64,000 nucleotides of DNA, taken from the NCBI RefSeq assembly GCF_000336955.1, contig NZ_AOLI01000019.1:274806-338805 (forward strand), given 5' to 3'. The stretch is from Haloferax larsenii JCM 13917. GTDB taxonomy: Archaea > Halobacteriota > Halobacteria > Halobacteriales > Haloferacaceae. Position 1 is the first letter of the stretch. Each line of letters begins with the position of its first letter. Positions 46,411 through 55,643 of the stretch are shown here, piece by piece. A program made the position numbers and the translations under genes. The notes under the pieces are model-generated. The model made no database searches. It was given only the letters and a program-made list of their open reading frames with translations, and was not told the origin of the DNA.

Positions 46411-46824
46411 ATGGACGAGTTGGATAGGCGAATCCTCGACATCCTCCGACGGGACGCACGAACCCCGAACACGGAGATTGCGGCCGAAGTCGGAACGTCC
46501 GAGGGGACGGTCCGAAACCGCGTCGAGCGACTCGTCGACGAAGGCGTCATCGAGCGATTCACTATCTCGACCCGGACGGGGAACCTGAAGGCGATGATAG
46601 AGGTGACCGTCGCGGTGGACGTCGACACGCACAGCGTCTCCGAGCGCATGGCCGACTGGAAGGACGTCGACTTCGTCTGGCAGGTCTCCGGTGAGGAGGA
46701 TATCGTCCTCGTCGTCGACGCCGCCGACACGCGCGCCGTGAACGAACTCATCACGCGAGCGCGCGAGCACGACGACGTGAAGAGCACGAAGACGCGTCTC
46801 ATTCTCGACGAACGGTTGGGCTGA
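46411..46824 (+). CDS. lrp: Lrp/AsnC-family transcriptional regulator
   Basis: 137 aa. The N-terminal HTH is typical: ELDRRILDILRRDARTPNTE (in parts), recognition helix TSEGTVRNRVERLVDEGVIER (about 29-49). The C-terminal RAM domain (about 65-137) has the ferredoxin-like strands EVTVAVDV and WQVSGEEDIVLVVDA with the ligand-binding Gly. Such dimers bind amino acids and DNA palindromes. The ATG at 46411 is preferred over an in-frame ATG at 46396. The divergent carA is the obvious candidate target. Confidence 0.9.
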   Translation: MDELDRRILDILRRDARTPNTEIAAEVGTSEGTVRNRVERLVDEGVIERFTISTRTGNLKAMIEVTVAVDVDTHSVSERMADWKDVDFVWQVSGEEDIVLVVDAADTRAVNELITRAREHDDVKSTKTRLILDERLG

Positions 46825-46898
46825 AGACCGCACTCCACCCGCCGACCTCACCGCGTCGCATCGAAGCTTAGTTGTCCCCCGACTTCGACGAACGTGAC

Positions 46899-47468
46899 AT
46901 GAGCGACACACAGGCCTCTCAAGCGACTGAACTCCACAAGAACGCCGAACAGGACGTCATCGCCGTCGACTCCGACGACAACGCCGAGGGAACGGTCAAC
47001 CGCCTCGACGCCCACACGGGCGATGGCATCCGCCACCGGGCCTTCACGTGTCTCGTGTTCAACGAAGAGGGACAGCTCCTTCTCGCCCAGCGTGCGCCGA
47101 ACAAGCGCCTCTGGGACACCCACTGGGACGGCACCGTCGCCTCCCACCCCGTCGAGGGACAGACGCAGGAGGAAGCAACCGAAGAGCGCCTCGAAGAGGA
47201 ACTCGGCATCACGCCCGACCAGTACTCCGACCTGCGCGTGACGGACAAGTTCGAGTACAAGCGCTACTACGGCAACTCCGGTCTCGAATGGGAGGTCTGC
47301 GCCGTGCTCAAGGTCACCCTCGAAGACACCTCGCTCGACCCCGACGAAGACGAGATTGCCGGTATGCTCTGGGTGGACTACGAGCACCTCAACGACCACC
47401 CCAAGTGGTACCGTCAACTGCGTCTCTGCCCGTGGTTCGAGATTGCGATGCGCCGTGACTTCGAGTAA
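46899..47468 (+). CDS. idi: Isopentenyl-diphosphate delta-isomerase (type 1)
   Basis: 189 aa, Nudix fold. RHRAFTCLVFNEEGQLLLAQR (in parts), the type-1 IDI core KRLWDTHWDGTVASHP and the catalytic Glu region EEATEERLEEELGI (metal helix) are present. The usual active-site Cys (in TNTCCSHP) is replaced: the corresponding segment is TVASHP. It interconverts IPP and DMAPP for the isoprenoid lipids of the archaeal membrane. It overlaps the JAMM gene by 14 bases. Confidence 0.88.
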   Translation: MSDTQASQATELHKNAEQDVIAVDSDDNAEGTVNRLDAHTGDGIRHRAFTCLVFNEEGQLLLAQRAPNKRLWDTHWDGTVASHPVEGQTQEEATEERLEEELGITPDQYSDLRVTDKFEYKRYYGNSGLEWEVCAVLKVTLEDTSLDPDEDEIAGMLWVDYEHLNDHPKWYRQLRLCPWFEIAMRRDFE

Positions 47469-47874
47469 GCTCACGCTCGCCGCCGCAGTCCGCGACGAGA
47501 TTCGTTCGCACGCACGCGACGGGGCCGCCCGCGACCCTCCAGCAGAAGTCTGTGGCGTCCTCGTCGGCGACCGAACCACCACTACCATCTCCGACTCACT
47601 CCCCGTTTCGAACGTGGCCGACGAGCCACGCGTCGCCTACGAACTCGACCCTGCGGAGACAGTCGGTGCCTTCGACGAGGTCGAGGCTGCGGGCGACGAA
47701 GTCGTCGGGTTCTATCACTCACACCCCGAGTCAGCGCCGATTCCCAGCGCCGCCGACCGCGAGCAGGCGTCGTGGCCGGGGTACGTCTATCTCATCTGCA
47801 CTCCTGACGGGCGACTCACCGCCCACGAGTGGACCGGCGACGAGTTCCGCGAACTCGATATCGCCATCGAGTGA
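47455..47874 (+). CDS. JAMM/MPN metalloprotease (desampylase type)
   Basis: 139 aa, GTG start at 47455 inside the end of idi. The JAMM zinc site is complete: Glu in PPAEVCGVLVGD (about 27) and HSHPESAPIPSAAD (HxHx7SxxD, about 84-97). It resembles the short single-domain haloarchaeal JAMM proteins (HvJAMM1-like), which remove SAMP (ubiquitin-like) modifiers from proteins. The start is chosen by the first GTG before KLTLAAAVRDEI. Overlap with idi implies co-translation. Confidence 0.88.
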   Translation: MTSSKLTLAAAVRDEIRSHARDGAARDPPAEVCGVLVGDRTTTTISDSLPVSNVADEPRVAYELDPAETVGAFDEVEAAGDEVVGFYHSHPESAPIPSAADREQASWPGYVYLICTPDGRLTAHEWTGDEFRELDIAIE

Positions 47875-47937
47875 CTCCGGCCCTCCGGTTCGGCCGTTTT
47901 CGGTGAGAATAACCCGGGCGAGTGCTCACGGACTCGC

Positions 47938-48636
47938 ATGGAACCCGACATCTACGACGACCTCGACGGACAGGTCGCCCTCGTCACGGGCGCGAATCGG
48001 GGAATCGGCCGCCAAATCGCCGAAAACCTCCGCGACCTCGGCGCGACAGTCTACGCCGGGTCCCGAAGCGTCACGAACGAGACGCCCGAGGGGACAGAGC
48101 GCGTCCTCCTCGACGTGACCCAAGAAGGCGACATCGAGGACGTCGTCGATGGCCTCTTCGCCGACCAGGGGAAACTCGACATCCTCGTCAACAACGCCGG
48201 TATCGGCGGAGATGGCGAGGATATCGTCGCCGAACCGACCGACAAAATCGACCGCACCCTCGGTGTCAACCTCCGCGGGCCGATGCTCATGTGCAAACAC
48301 GCCGTGCCGCTTCTCCTCCAGAGCGACGCAGGTCGCGTCGTCAACGTCTCCTCCGGGATGGGTGCGCTCGAAGAAGGCCAATCCGGCGGGTTTCCCTCTT
48401 ATCGAATCTCGAAAACCGGTCTCAACGGCCTCACCGTCTACCTCGACGGCCAGTACGGTGACGACGGACTCATCGCCAACTCGGTCTGTCCCGGGTGGGT
48501 CCGCACCGACATGGGCGGCGAGGAAGCCGACCGCCCCGTAGAGAAGGGTGCCGAGACACCGACGTGGCTTGCGAGATTCGAAGCGGGCAGTCCGTCGGGA
48601 AAATTCTGGCGCGACAAGGAAGTTCTCGACTGGTAA
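47938..48636 (+). CDS. SDR-family oxidoreductase
   Basis: 232 aa. TGANRGIG (about 17-24) binds NADP, NNAG is at about 85, VVNVSSGMGAL holds the catalytic Ser (about 142), and SYRISKTG the Tyr-x-x-x-Lys pair (about 156-160). The long loop after the active site resembles carbonyl reductases. Substrate unknown. It lies about 60 bases after the JAMM gene with the same direction. Confidence 0.87.
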   Translation: MEPDIYDDLDGQVALVTGANRGIGRQIAENLRDLGATVYAGSRSVTNETPEGTERVLLDVTQEGDIEDVVDGLFADQGKLDILVNNAGIGGDGEDIVAEPTDKIDRTLGVNLRGPMLMCKHAVPLLLQSDAGRVVNVSSGMGALEEGQSGGFPSYRISKTGLNGLTVYLDGQYGDDGLIANSVCPGWVRTDMGGEEADRPVEKGAETPTWLARFEAGSPSGKFWRDKEVLDW

Positions 48637-48688
48637 ACGGGCGAGTCCAAGACCCGGAACGCTGCTCTCCTCTTGCTCTCGACGATAG

Positions 48689-48871
48689 CTACTCGTCGAA
48701 CGTCAGCCCGAACCAGACGACGACGAAGAAACCGAGCATGCCGAGAAGCGGCATCACACCGGGCAGAGTCGAATAGTTATTCGAAGCCATGTAGTAGGTC
48801 TGAACGATGAGAAGCAGCGAGATGAACATGAGCCACCGCTGTATCGACAGGAGTTGCGTCTCGGGGTCCAT
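48689..48871 (-). CDS. Small two-helix membrane protein
   Basis: 60 aa. Helices WLMFISLLLIVQTYYMA (about 13-29) and PLLGMLGFFVVVWFGLTF (about 41-58) around a short SNNYSTLPG loop. No family was recognised. It has a clear ATG and its own upstream AT-rich sequence. Convergent with the SDR gene. Confidence 0.6.
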   Translation of the reverse strand: MDPETQLLSIQRWLMFISLLLIVQTYYMASNNYSTLPGVMPLLGMLGFFVVVWFGLTFDE

Positions 48872-48915
48872 ACGAACGTGTTCTGCTAACTTGTTATATT
48901 TCTGACTGCATCGAA

Positions 48916-50199
48916 TTACGTCACCCCGCCGCTTTGCTTCACAAACTCCTCGTACTCATTCTCGTCCAGAACCTCACGCAGGTTCGAAACCGCCCGAAAC
49001 ACGTCCTCGAAGCCGACGTAGGACGGGATGGGTGCGATGCGAATGACGTTCGGTTGGCGGAAGTCCACGACGACGCCGCGCTCCTTGAGCGCGAGGCTGA
49101 TGCGGTACGCTTCGGGGTGCTCGACCGCGACGTGGCCGCCGCGGGCCGCCGAGTCACGCGGGGTACCGACCTCGCAGTCGGGCAGTTTCTCGTCGACGAG
49201 GTCGATGAGGAAGTCGGTGAGCGCGAGTGATTTTTCGCGGAGCGCGGCCACGCCACCGGCGTCTTCGACGATATCGAGTGCGCCGTCGAGGGGCGCAGTC
49301 GAGAGAATCGGAATCGTCCCGGTCTGGAACGCGGCGGCGGAGTGTTCGGGGTCGTAGGTCAGTGCCATGTCGAACTGCGTCTCCTTGTCGTTGCCCCACC
49401 ACCCGGCGAGCGCGGGCGTCACACCGAAGTGGCGTTCGTTGACGTAGAGGCCCGCAATCGCACCGGGGCCAGCGTTGAGGTACTTGTAGTTGCACCAGAC
49501 GGCGAAATCGACACCGATGTCGGAGAGGTCGTGGGGGACCGCGCCAATCGAGTGCGCGAGGTCGAACCCGGCCAGCGCGCCCGCGTCGTGGGCTGCCTCG
49601 GTGATGGTCTCGATGTCGAACAGTTGGCCGCTCCGGTAGAGGACCGAAGGGAGAAACACCATTCCCACGTCGTCGTCGATGGCGTCGAGCACGTCTTCGG
49701 TGGCGATAGTTCGGCCGTCGTGGCTTTCGACCACGCGTAGTGCTTCGTCGGGGTCGCGGCCGTGCTGGCGGAGTTGCGCCCGAATCGCGTAGTGGTCGGT
49801 CGGGAAGTCGAGGTCGTCGACGACGATTTTCTCGCCGCGGTCGGGGTCGTAGAAGGTACCGACGAGCGTGTGGATGTTGACGGTCGTGGAGTTAGCGACG
49901 ACGACCTCTTCGGGGTTCGCGCCGACGAGCGGGGCGAGACGCGCGCCGAGTCGCTCGCCGTAGGTGTGCCAGTCGGGGTCGGCGTCGGTCCATCCGCGAA
50001 TGGCGAGTTCGCGCCACTCCTCGACGACGTGTTCGAGGGCCGCTTCGGCGTCTTTCGAGAGCAAGCCGAGCGAGTTACCGTCCATGTACAGGTCGCCATC
50101 GGGGATGTAGAAACGGTCGCGAAGGTCCGAAAGCGGGTCCGCCGTGTCCATCTTCCGTGCGTCTGCGATGGTGATTGAATCGCCGTCACTCATACCCAT
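48916..50199 (-). CDS. kynU: Kynureninase
   Basis: 427 aa, fold-type I PLP enzyme. It starts with DLRDRFYIPDGDLYMDGNSLGL (kynureninase N-terminus). The PLP-binding Lys is in WCNYKYLNAGPG (about 237). VSIDFPTDHY-like and FQTGTIPILS segments fit the family. It cleaves kynurenine to anthranilate and alanine in tryptophan breakdown. No kynurenine formamidase or dioxygenase gene is adjacent. The ATG at 50199 is followed two codons later by an alternative at 50193. Confidence 0.92.
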   Translation of the reverse strand: MGMSDGDSITIADARKMDTADPLSDLRDRFYIPDGDLYMDGNSLGLLSKDAEAALEHVVEEWRELAIRGWTDADPDWHTYGERLGARLAPLVGANPEEVVVANSTTVNIHTLVGTFYDPDRGEKIVVDDLDFPTDHYAIRAQLRQHGRDPDEALRVVESHDGRTIATEDVLDAIDDDVGMVFLPSVLYRSGQLFDIETITEAAHDAGALAGFDLAHSIGAVPHDLSDIGVDFAVWCNYKYLNAGPGAIAGLYVNERHFGVTPALAGWWGNDKETQFDMALTYDPEHSAAAFQTGTIPILSTAPLDGALDIVEDAGGVAALREKSLALTDFLIDLVDEKLPDCEVGTPRDSAARGGHVAVEHPEAYRISLALKERGVVVDFRQPNVIRIAPIPSYVGFEDVFRAVSNLREVLDENEYEEFVKQSGGVT

Positions 50200-50289
50200 T
50201 GCTACGGCGTTTCATGCGAAGTAGGTTCGCAGGCCATACGGCAAGGCATACTCCTCGGGGTGGATAGTCCAAGCGTCGTGGGGTGAGAC

Positions 50290-51315
50290 TTATTCGACGG
50301 CCCCGCCAGCCAGTCGGTCGTAGGCGTCCCACGCCGGGTCGACGTCTGGGTGTTCGACGCGCTCGCCGTCGACGACGACACCATCGCCGTCGACGACAGT
50401 TCCCGCGACACCGACTGGCGTCCCGCGCGAACTGAGTGCGGCGAGCACGTCGTCGGTGACAGTCGGGTCGGTTGCGACGACGAGCGTTCCGGCGGTCGTC
50501 GAGTGCCACGGGTCGATGTCGAGGAAGTCACAGACTTCCCGGACGCCGGGTCTGAATGGAATGCTCGACGTGTCTATCTCCAGTTGCACGCCAGCACTGT
50601 TCGCAACCTCGTTGAGTGCGCCGTAGAGACCGCCTTCGGTCGCGTCGTGCATGGCGTGGACGTTGCGACCACCAGCGGCCGAGACGGTCATGGCGTCGCG
50701 GACGGCGTCAGTCTCGTCTAGCCTGTCCTGTGCGGTGGCGAGGACCGTCGGGTCGAGGTCGGCGAACCCTTCTGGAAAGAGCGTCGTCAAGAGGCCGGTG
50801 GTCTCGACACCCGGGCCTTTGGTGACGAGCACGTCGTCGCCGGGTCGGGCACCGTCCGGGCGAATCAGGTCGTCGTGGTCGCCGACTGCGAGGGCGGTCG
50901 CACCGCCAACCCACGGATACGAACAGCCCGAATACCGGGCGGTGTGACCGGTGGCGATGCTCACACCGAGGTCGTCGGCCTCGTCGTGCATCGCGGTCCA
51001 GAGTTCGGCGAACTGGTCGTCTGTCATCTCCGGTGGGAGCGTAAAGGAGATGGCGAGGTGTGATGGGTCGAGGCCGGAGACGGCGACGTCCGACAGGACG
51101 ATGTCGAGTGCGAATCGACCCGCGCGGTCGAAGCCGAGTTCCGGAAGGACGGAGAGTGGGTCGGTCGCGAGCGCGACGGCGGTGCCGTCGATATCGAGCA
51201 CTCCGAAGTCGACGCCGTGTGTCGGGCCGAGCGTCACGTCGTCTCGGGAGGCACCGAGATGGGGGTAGATGTACTCGGTGAAGAAGTCGCGGTCGACCTT
51301 TCCGAGGTCGGTCAT
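50290..51315 (-). CDS. AIR synthase-related (HypE/ThiL-like) protein
   Basis: 341 aa. The N-terminal PurM domain has a Asp-rich metal/ATP segment (VLDIDGTAVALATDPLSVL; about 38-56) and SDVAVSGLDPSHL (about 74-86). The C-terminal half holds MHDATEGGLYGALNEVA (about 215-231), the typical HypE/PurM substrate loop. This family phosphorylates or dehydrates small substrates with ATP. The actual reaction (HypE, ThiL or SelD-like) cannot be told: no hyp or sel genes are nearby. ATG 51315. Confidence 0.82.
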   Translation of the reverse strand: MTDLGKVDRDFFTEYIYPHLGASRDDVTLGPTHGVDFGVLDIDGTAVALATDPLSVLPELGFDRAGRFALDIVLSDVAVSGLDPSHLAISFTLPPEMTDDQFAELWTAMHDEADDLGVSIATGHTARYSGCSYPWVGGATALAVGDHDDLIRPDGARPGDDVLVTKGPGVETTGLLTTLFPEGFADLDPTVLATAQDRLDETDAVRDAMTVSAAGGRNVHAMHDATEGGLYGALNEVANSAGVQLEIDTSSIPFRPGVREVCDFLDIDPWHSTTAGTLVVATDPTVTDDVLAALSSRGTPVGVAGTVVDGDGVVVDGERVEHPDVDPAWDAYDRLAGGAVE

Positions 51316-51635
51316 AATCGCGCTCGGCGGCGCGTGAGTAAGAACGTACTCATCCCGTCTCTGGGTGGTAGGAAAGTGGGACGGTCCCCCGTCCCTGCTC
51401 ATGAAGAAGGACGCGGCGCGGTACGAAGGGATAGAAAACTCCCACCACCGGACTGCTCCCGCGTCATTGCTGTCTCTTGGCCGGTGATACAAGAACCTCG
51501 CTAAGTTCCCTCGGTGGACCTATATAGGGGAATCAAGGAACACCCAAACAGCCCCTACTTTTGCCTGACGGTTTCGATATCGTTCACACGTGAGTCGGTT
51601 TGCAGCGCGCCCACGACGCCTACACGACCTCCATC
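51316..51635. other. Intergenic stretch with an orphan TATA element
   Basis: 320 bases between two minus-strand genes. CCTATATAGGGG at about 51520-51531 is a near-palindromic TATA box with no gene at the expected spacing on either strand. The downstream 100 bases have no trusted coding frame. It may drive a small RNA or the AIR-synthase gene with a ~180-nt leader. Confidence 0.4.
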
Positions 51636-52586
51636 TCAGATGGGTCGGTGGCCGGCTTCGTCGGGCGTGTTGTTCGGCGTCCGCCACGCGTCGTCGAAGT
51701 GGTCGACAAGCGCCCGGGCGACTGCCACCGGTTCTTCGTGATGGACCCAGTGTGTCGCATCGTCGAACGTCCTGAGGTGGCTGTCGGCGCAGTACGTGAG
51801 GCTCTCTCTGGCCATCTTCTGGCGAAGGAACCGGTCGCGCTTCCCCCAGACGACGAGCGTGGGCGCATCGACCTGTGTCTCCCGCGGCTCCGGCCGACTG
51901 CGCACGACAGCACGATACCAGTTGACCATCGACCCGTAGGCGTCGGGGACAGCCCACGCCTTCCGGTAGTGTTCGAGGTCCGCCGGTGAGAACGTTCCCG
52001 GAAGTGCCGAATCCCGAAGTGTCCGTTCGAGGAGGGCATAGTCACCGAGTGGTGCGAGTAACTCTGGAACCTTCGGGAGTTGGAAGAACAGCACGTACCA
52101 ACTCTTGAGCTGTTGTGCCGGGTCACGTCGCAGATGCCGTGCGAAGACGGTTGGGTGCGGGAGGTTCATCGCGGTGAGCGAGTGGACTCGGTCCGGGTGG
52201 TGAAGCGCGGTCCACCACGCGACGGCACCGCCCCAGTCGTGGCCGACGACGTGGGCGCGTTCCTTGCCGAGCGCCCGAATGAGGCCGACGACGTCGCTTG
52301 CGAGTTCGTCGATGTGGTAGGCGTCGACGGTTTCCGGGTGGTCGCTCAGATTGTACCCCCGTTGGTCGGGGACGACGACCCGGTATCCGGCCTGCGTCAA
52401 CGGGCGGAGGTAGTCGGTCCACGCGTACCAACACTCCGGGAAACCGTGGAGGAGGACGACCAAGTCCCCGTCTTCAGGTCCTGCTTCGACGGTATAGAGG
52501 GTCACGTCGCCGACGTCGACGTACTTCCCCTCAGCCTCGACCGGAGTGTCTACCGCATCGAACGACAGGCCCGATGTACTCGACAT
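51636..52586 (-). CDS. Alpha/beta hydrolase (epoxide hydrolase / haloalkane dehalogenase type)
   Basis: 316 aa. The oxyanion motif is HGFPECWY (about 47-54), the nucleophile Asp is in VGHDWGGAVA (about 115-118), the charge-relay acid in WGKRDRFL and His in ATHWVHHE near the C-terminus (about 285). Asp as nucleophile plus HGFPE points to soluble epoxide hydrolase or dehalogenase. Which of the two needs the cap tyrosines to be checked. Soluble, no signal. Confidence 0.87.
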   Translation of the reverse strand: MSSTSGLSFDAVDTPVEAEGKYVDVGDVTLYTVEAGPEDGDLVVLLHGFPECWYAWTDYLRPLTQAGYRVVVPDQRGYNLSDHPETVDAYHIDELASDVVGLIRALGKERAHVVGHDWGGAVAWWTALHHPDRVHSLTAMNLPHPTVFARHLRRDPAQQLKSWYVLFFQLPKVPELLAPLGDYALLERTLRDSALPGTFSPADLEHYRKAWAVPDAYGSMVNWYRAVVRSRPEPRETQVDAPTLVVWGKRDRFLRQKMARESLTYCADSHLRTFDDATHWVHHEEPVAVARALVDHFDDAWRTPNNTPDEAGHRPI

Positions 52587-52739
52587 ACCGTCCGGTAGGA
52601 GAGGGGAGATTATAGATGCCGTGGTGGGTGTGAACTTATCACAAATTAAATTGCGTTGGAGATTCGTCGCGTTGAGGACGCGTCGAAAACGGCCAATCGT
52701 GGAACACAGAACTCCGATTCGCGGGAGCGGTTGTGCGTC

Positions 52740-54965
52740 TCAGTCCGACCCGAAGAGTCGCTCGCGGAGGCTCCGCTGTCTGGATTGTTCGGCGAGGAGA
52801 ACCGAACACTCGACGTCGTCGACGACGTTCAGCACCAGCGCACCTCTGACGAGTCGTGAGAGCAGGCCGCGTTCGGTCGCACCGATGAACAGGAGCGAAC
52901 AATCGGCCGCGTGCGACTCGATTGCCCGCTCGACGTCGCCGGTCTCGACGACCAGTTTGGCATCGCCGAGGTCCCGCTCTTCGGCCCACTCGCGAAGGAA
53001 GGCTTCACCCTCCTGTTTGTCGTCGGCGACGTGCAAGAGCGTCACGTCAGAGTCGTAGAACTCCTGCATGACGGTGGCGACGGACGCCGAGAGGTCGGAG
53101 TCTGGACCACCGGCGGTCGGGACGAGCACGCGAGATGGGTCGAAGCCGCGGTCTTTCAGGACCAACACGTCGTAGGACAGCGAGTGGGTCATCTCTTCGA
53201 TGGCACTCTCTGCGCGGCCGGGGGCACCGTGACTGTCGGGACCCCAGCCCATCACCATGAGGTCGGCGTTGTAGGTCTCTGCGGCGTCGAACACCTCTTC
53301 GAACGACCGGTGTGAGAGAACGGTGTGGGTCTCGATTGGGACGCCGAGTTTGTCGGCGTCGATACGGGCCTGTTCGAGCAACTCGTCCGCCTCTGCGAAG
53401 TCGAACTCCTCGCGGGCAGATTCGAGTGCCGTCTGGTCGGGCACTTGTTCGATGTGGACGCCCACGAGCGTTCCGTTCCGCGCTTTCGCGACCGACCCGG
53501 CGAGTTTGATGAGGTCGGCCTCGCTTTCGGGGTTCGCCAGCGGGACCATGACGCGGTAGCCACCGTCAGGTTGGAACGAGGTGGTCGCCGAGACGGCAGC
53601 GTCGGGCATCTGCTCCGACCGCGAGAGGATGTACTTCCCGAGGATGCCCTGCTTCGTCGCCTTGCCGCGGGCGTAGACCGCGTACCAAATCATCGCAAAC
53701 ACGACGAACCCAACCGCGAGCAGGACGATTGTGTTGGCGAAGAACGCGATGAGCGCGAACGACGTAATCGCCCCAATGATTGGCGTAAACGGATACAGCG
53801 GCACCCGGTAGTCCGGTTGGTAATCTTCGGGGTCGGACACGCGCATCACGATGAGCGCGACGTTGAGCAGGCCGTAGATAATCAGGTGGAGCACGCTCCC
53901 GGCGTTCGCGAGCGTTCCCACGTCGGCCAAGAGGATGAAAAGCAGGATGAACCCGCCAGTGATTCCAATCGACCGGTACGGCGTTCCGAACCGTGGGTGA
54001 ATCTCGTTGAGTTCCGACGAGACGATTTGGTCGCGTCCCATCGCGAAGTTGATGCGCGAGGACGCGAGGATGGAGGCGTTCGCGGACGACGCCGTGGCGA
54101 GAAGTCCGCCGAAGAGCATCGCCCCCGCACCAACCGGGCCGATGAGGTGCCGAGCCACGTCGACGACTGCGGTCTCGTTTCCGGCCACGAGACTGTTATC
54201 GACGGCGGCGAGCACCGTCACGAGGACGAGTGCGTACACTGCGGTGACGATGATAACGCTCCCGAGCACGGCACGCGGCAGGTTCTTGCCGGGGTCTTTG
54301 ATTTCCTCGGCGACCGAGGTAATCTGGACGAACCCGAGGTAGGAGACGAAGACGAGGCCCGTGACGGGAAGCAGCGGGCTGATTCCCTTGTCTGGCGGGA
54401 CGAACGGTCGAAGCTTGGCGAGGTCGGCGTTCAGGAGGCCGAACACCGTGAAGACGGCCAAGATTGCGAGGAGAATCAGAACGATTGCGTTCTGTAGTTT
54501 CCCGGTCTCTTTCGCACCGACGTAGTTGATGAACACGAACAGTGCACCGCCAGCGAGGGCGACGAGCTTGACGCCGGAGATGGTTATCCCAGCGATAGAC
54601 AGGCTCGGGACAGGAAGGAACGTGACGACGTACTGCCCGAAGCCAGTCATGTAGAACGCGGACGCGAACGCGAGACCCATCCAGTTGCCCCAGCCAGCGA
54701 CGCTGCCGAACAGTGGGCCGAGTGCGTGGTTGATGTAGTAGTACGCACCACCGGATTTCGGCATCGCAGTCCCCAGTTCACTGGCGGAGGCAGCGGTGAA
54801 GATGGCAATGATGCCACCGAGGACGAACGCACCGGCAGCGAGCGGCCCCGCCTCTTTGACCGCGGCACCGGGGAGAACGAAGATACCGGCACCAATCATC
54901 GTCCCGATACCAATCGTCAGCGCTGCGAGCGGGCCAAGGTCTTTTGCGAGTTCTTCGTCAGTCAT
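52740..54965 (-). CDS. APC-family amino-acid permease fused to USP domains
   Basis: 741 aa. Residues about 1-440 form a 12-helix APC permease: LTIGIGTMIGAGIFVLPG (about 17-34), the substrate-binding GG-rich helix and YLGFVQITSVAEEIKDP (about 215-231). Residues about 470-741 hold two universal-stress-protein domains: the first YRVMVPLANPESEADLIKLA to DLMVMGWG (about 472-600), the second RVLVPTAGGPDSDLSASVAT to LFIGATERG (about 608-720). The cytoplasmic USP pair probably gates transport in response to nucleotide or stress. It is translationally coupled with the separate USP gene by a four-base overlap (ATGA). Confidence 0.88.
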   Translation of the reverse strand: MTDEELAKDLGPLAALTIGIGTMIGAGIFVLPGAAVKEAGPLAAGAFVLGGIIAIFTAASASELGTAMPKSGGAYYYINHALGPLFGSVAGWGNWMGLAFASAFYMTGFGQYVVTFLPVPSLSIAGITISGVKLVALAGGALFVFINYVGAKETGKLQNAIVLILLAILAVFTVFGLLNADLAKLRPFVPPDKGISPLLPVTGLVFVSYLGFVQITSVAEEIKDPGKNLPRAVLGSVIIVTAVYALVLVTVLAAVDNSLVAGNETAVVDVARHLIGPVGAGAMLFGGLLATASSANASILASSRINFAMGRDQIVSSELNEIHPRFGTPYRSIGITGGFILLFILLADVGTLANAGSVLHLIIYGLLNVALIVMRVSDPEDYQPDYRVPLYPFTPIIGAITSFALIAFFANTIVLLAVGFVVFAMIWYAVYARGKATKQGILGKYILSRSEQMPDAAVSATTSFQPDGGYRVMVPLANPESEADLIKLAGSVAKARNGTLVGVHIEQVPDQTALESAREEFDFAEADELLEQARIDADKLGVPIETHTVLSHRSFEEVFDAAETYNADLMVMGWGPDSHGAPGRAESAIEEMTHSLSYDVLVLKDRGFDPSRVLVPTAGGPDSDLSASVATVMQEFYDSDVTLLHVADDKQEGEAFLREWAEERDLGDAKLVVETGDVERAIESHAADCSLLFIGATERGLLSRLVRGALVLNVVDDVECSVLLAEQSRQRSLRERLFGSD

Positions 54966-55435
54966 GTTTCACCGTCTGTCGTCTCGGAGTGGTCGGCGTG
55001 CTGTGCTGGCAACACGACAACTGGGCGGTCGCTGTCGCGGACGAGTCGGTCCCGAACGTCACCGGAAAACAGGTCCCACCACGACCGGCCGCCGCGGGGC
55101 GTAAACACGATGGCCGTCGCGTCGATATCCTCGGCGGCATCGAGAATCGCGTCGCCGACGTCGGTTCCGAACCGGAGGTCGGTGTCGAGTTCGATGCCAG
55201 CCTCGGTGGCGACGCCGCGGGCGAGCGAGAAGATGTCCTCCGCGACCGTTTCGCGCTGCTCGACGCTGGCCTTGTCGGGGGCACCGCCAGCCTTCTCGAT
55301 GACGTGGACGACGTACGCGTGACCGTCTTCGGCCACGATACGGGGGGCCGCGGCGGCACAACTCGCCTCAGCGTCCGCCTCGTTCGCGAGCGGGAGAAGC
55401 GGACGTGAGAACAGGGACTCGACCTCGTCAGTCAT
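54962..55435 (-). CDS. Universal stress protein (UspA family)
   Basis: 157 aa single USP domain. The first strand is RPLLPLANEADAEAS (about 10-24). The nucleotide-type motif at the end reads FTPRGGRSWWDLFSGDVRDRLVRDSDRPVVVL (in parts; about 110-140), near the G-x2-G-x9-G(S/T) of ATP-binding USPs, but the second Gly/Ser is not exact. ATG 55435. It is upstream of the APC-USP gene and overlaps it by four bases, which suggests that the proteins act together. Confidence 0.85.
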   Translation of the reverse strand: MTDEVESLFSRPLLPLANEADAEASCAAAAPRIVAEDGHAYVVHVIEKAGGAPDKASVEQRETVAEDIFSLARGVATEAGIELDTDLRFGTDVGDAILDAAEDIDATAIVFTPRGGRSWWDLFSGDVRDRLVRDSDRPVVVLPAQHADHSETTDGET

Positions 55436-55643
55436 GGTTTCGTGCACATTGATACGGGGTGTACAGTAGTCGATTCGACCCGGCGGAGCGGTGTTGTGTC
55501 GGGGCCGTGTGACCCGGTCCACAACGTGGCCGTCGGGAAGTCATACCGCCTTCTTGGGAGCCAACTGGTTTAGAAGTTCCCAAATCATGTCCGGAAATAG
55601 GTGATATTCGCCGCAGAAATATCACGTTCGTTTAGTTCGACCC

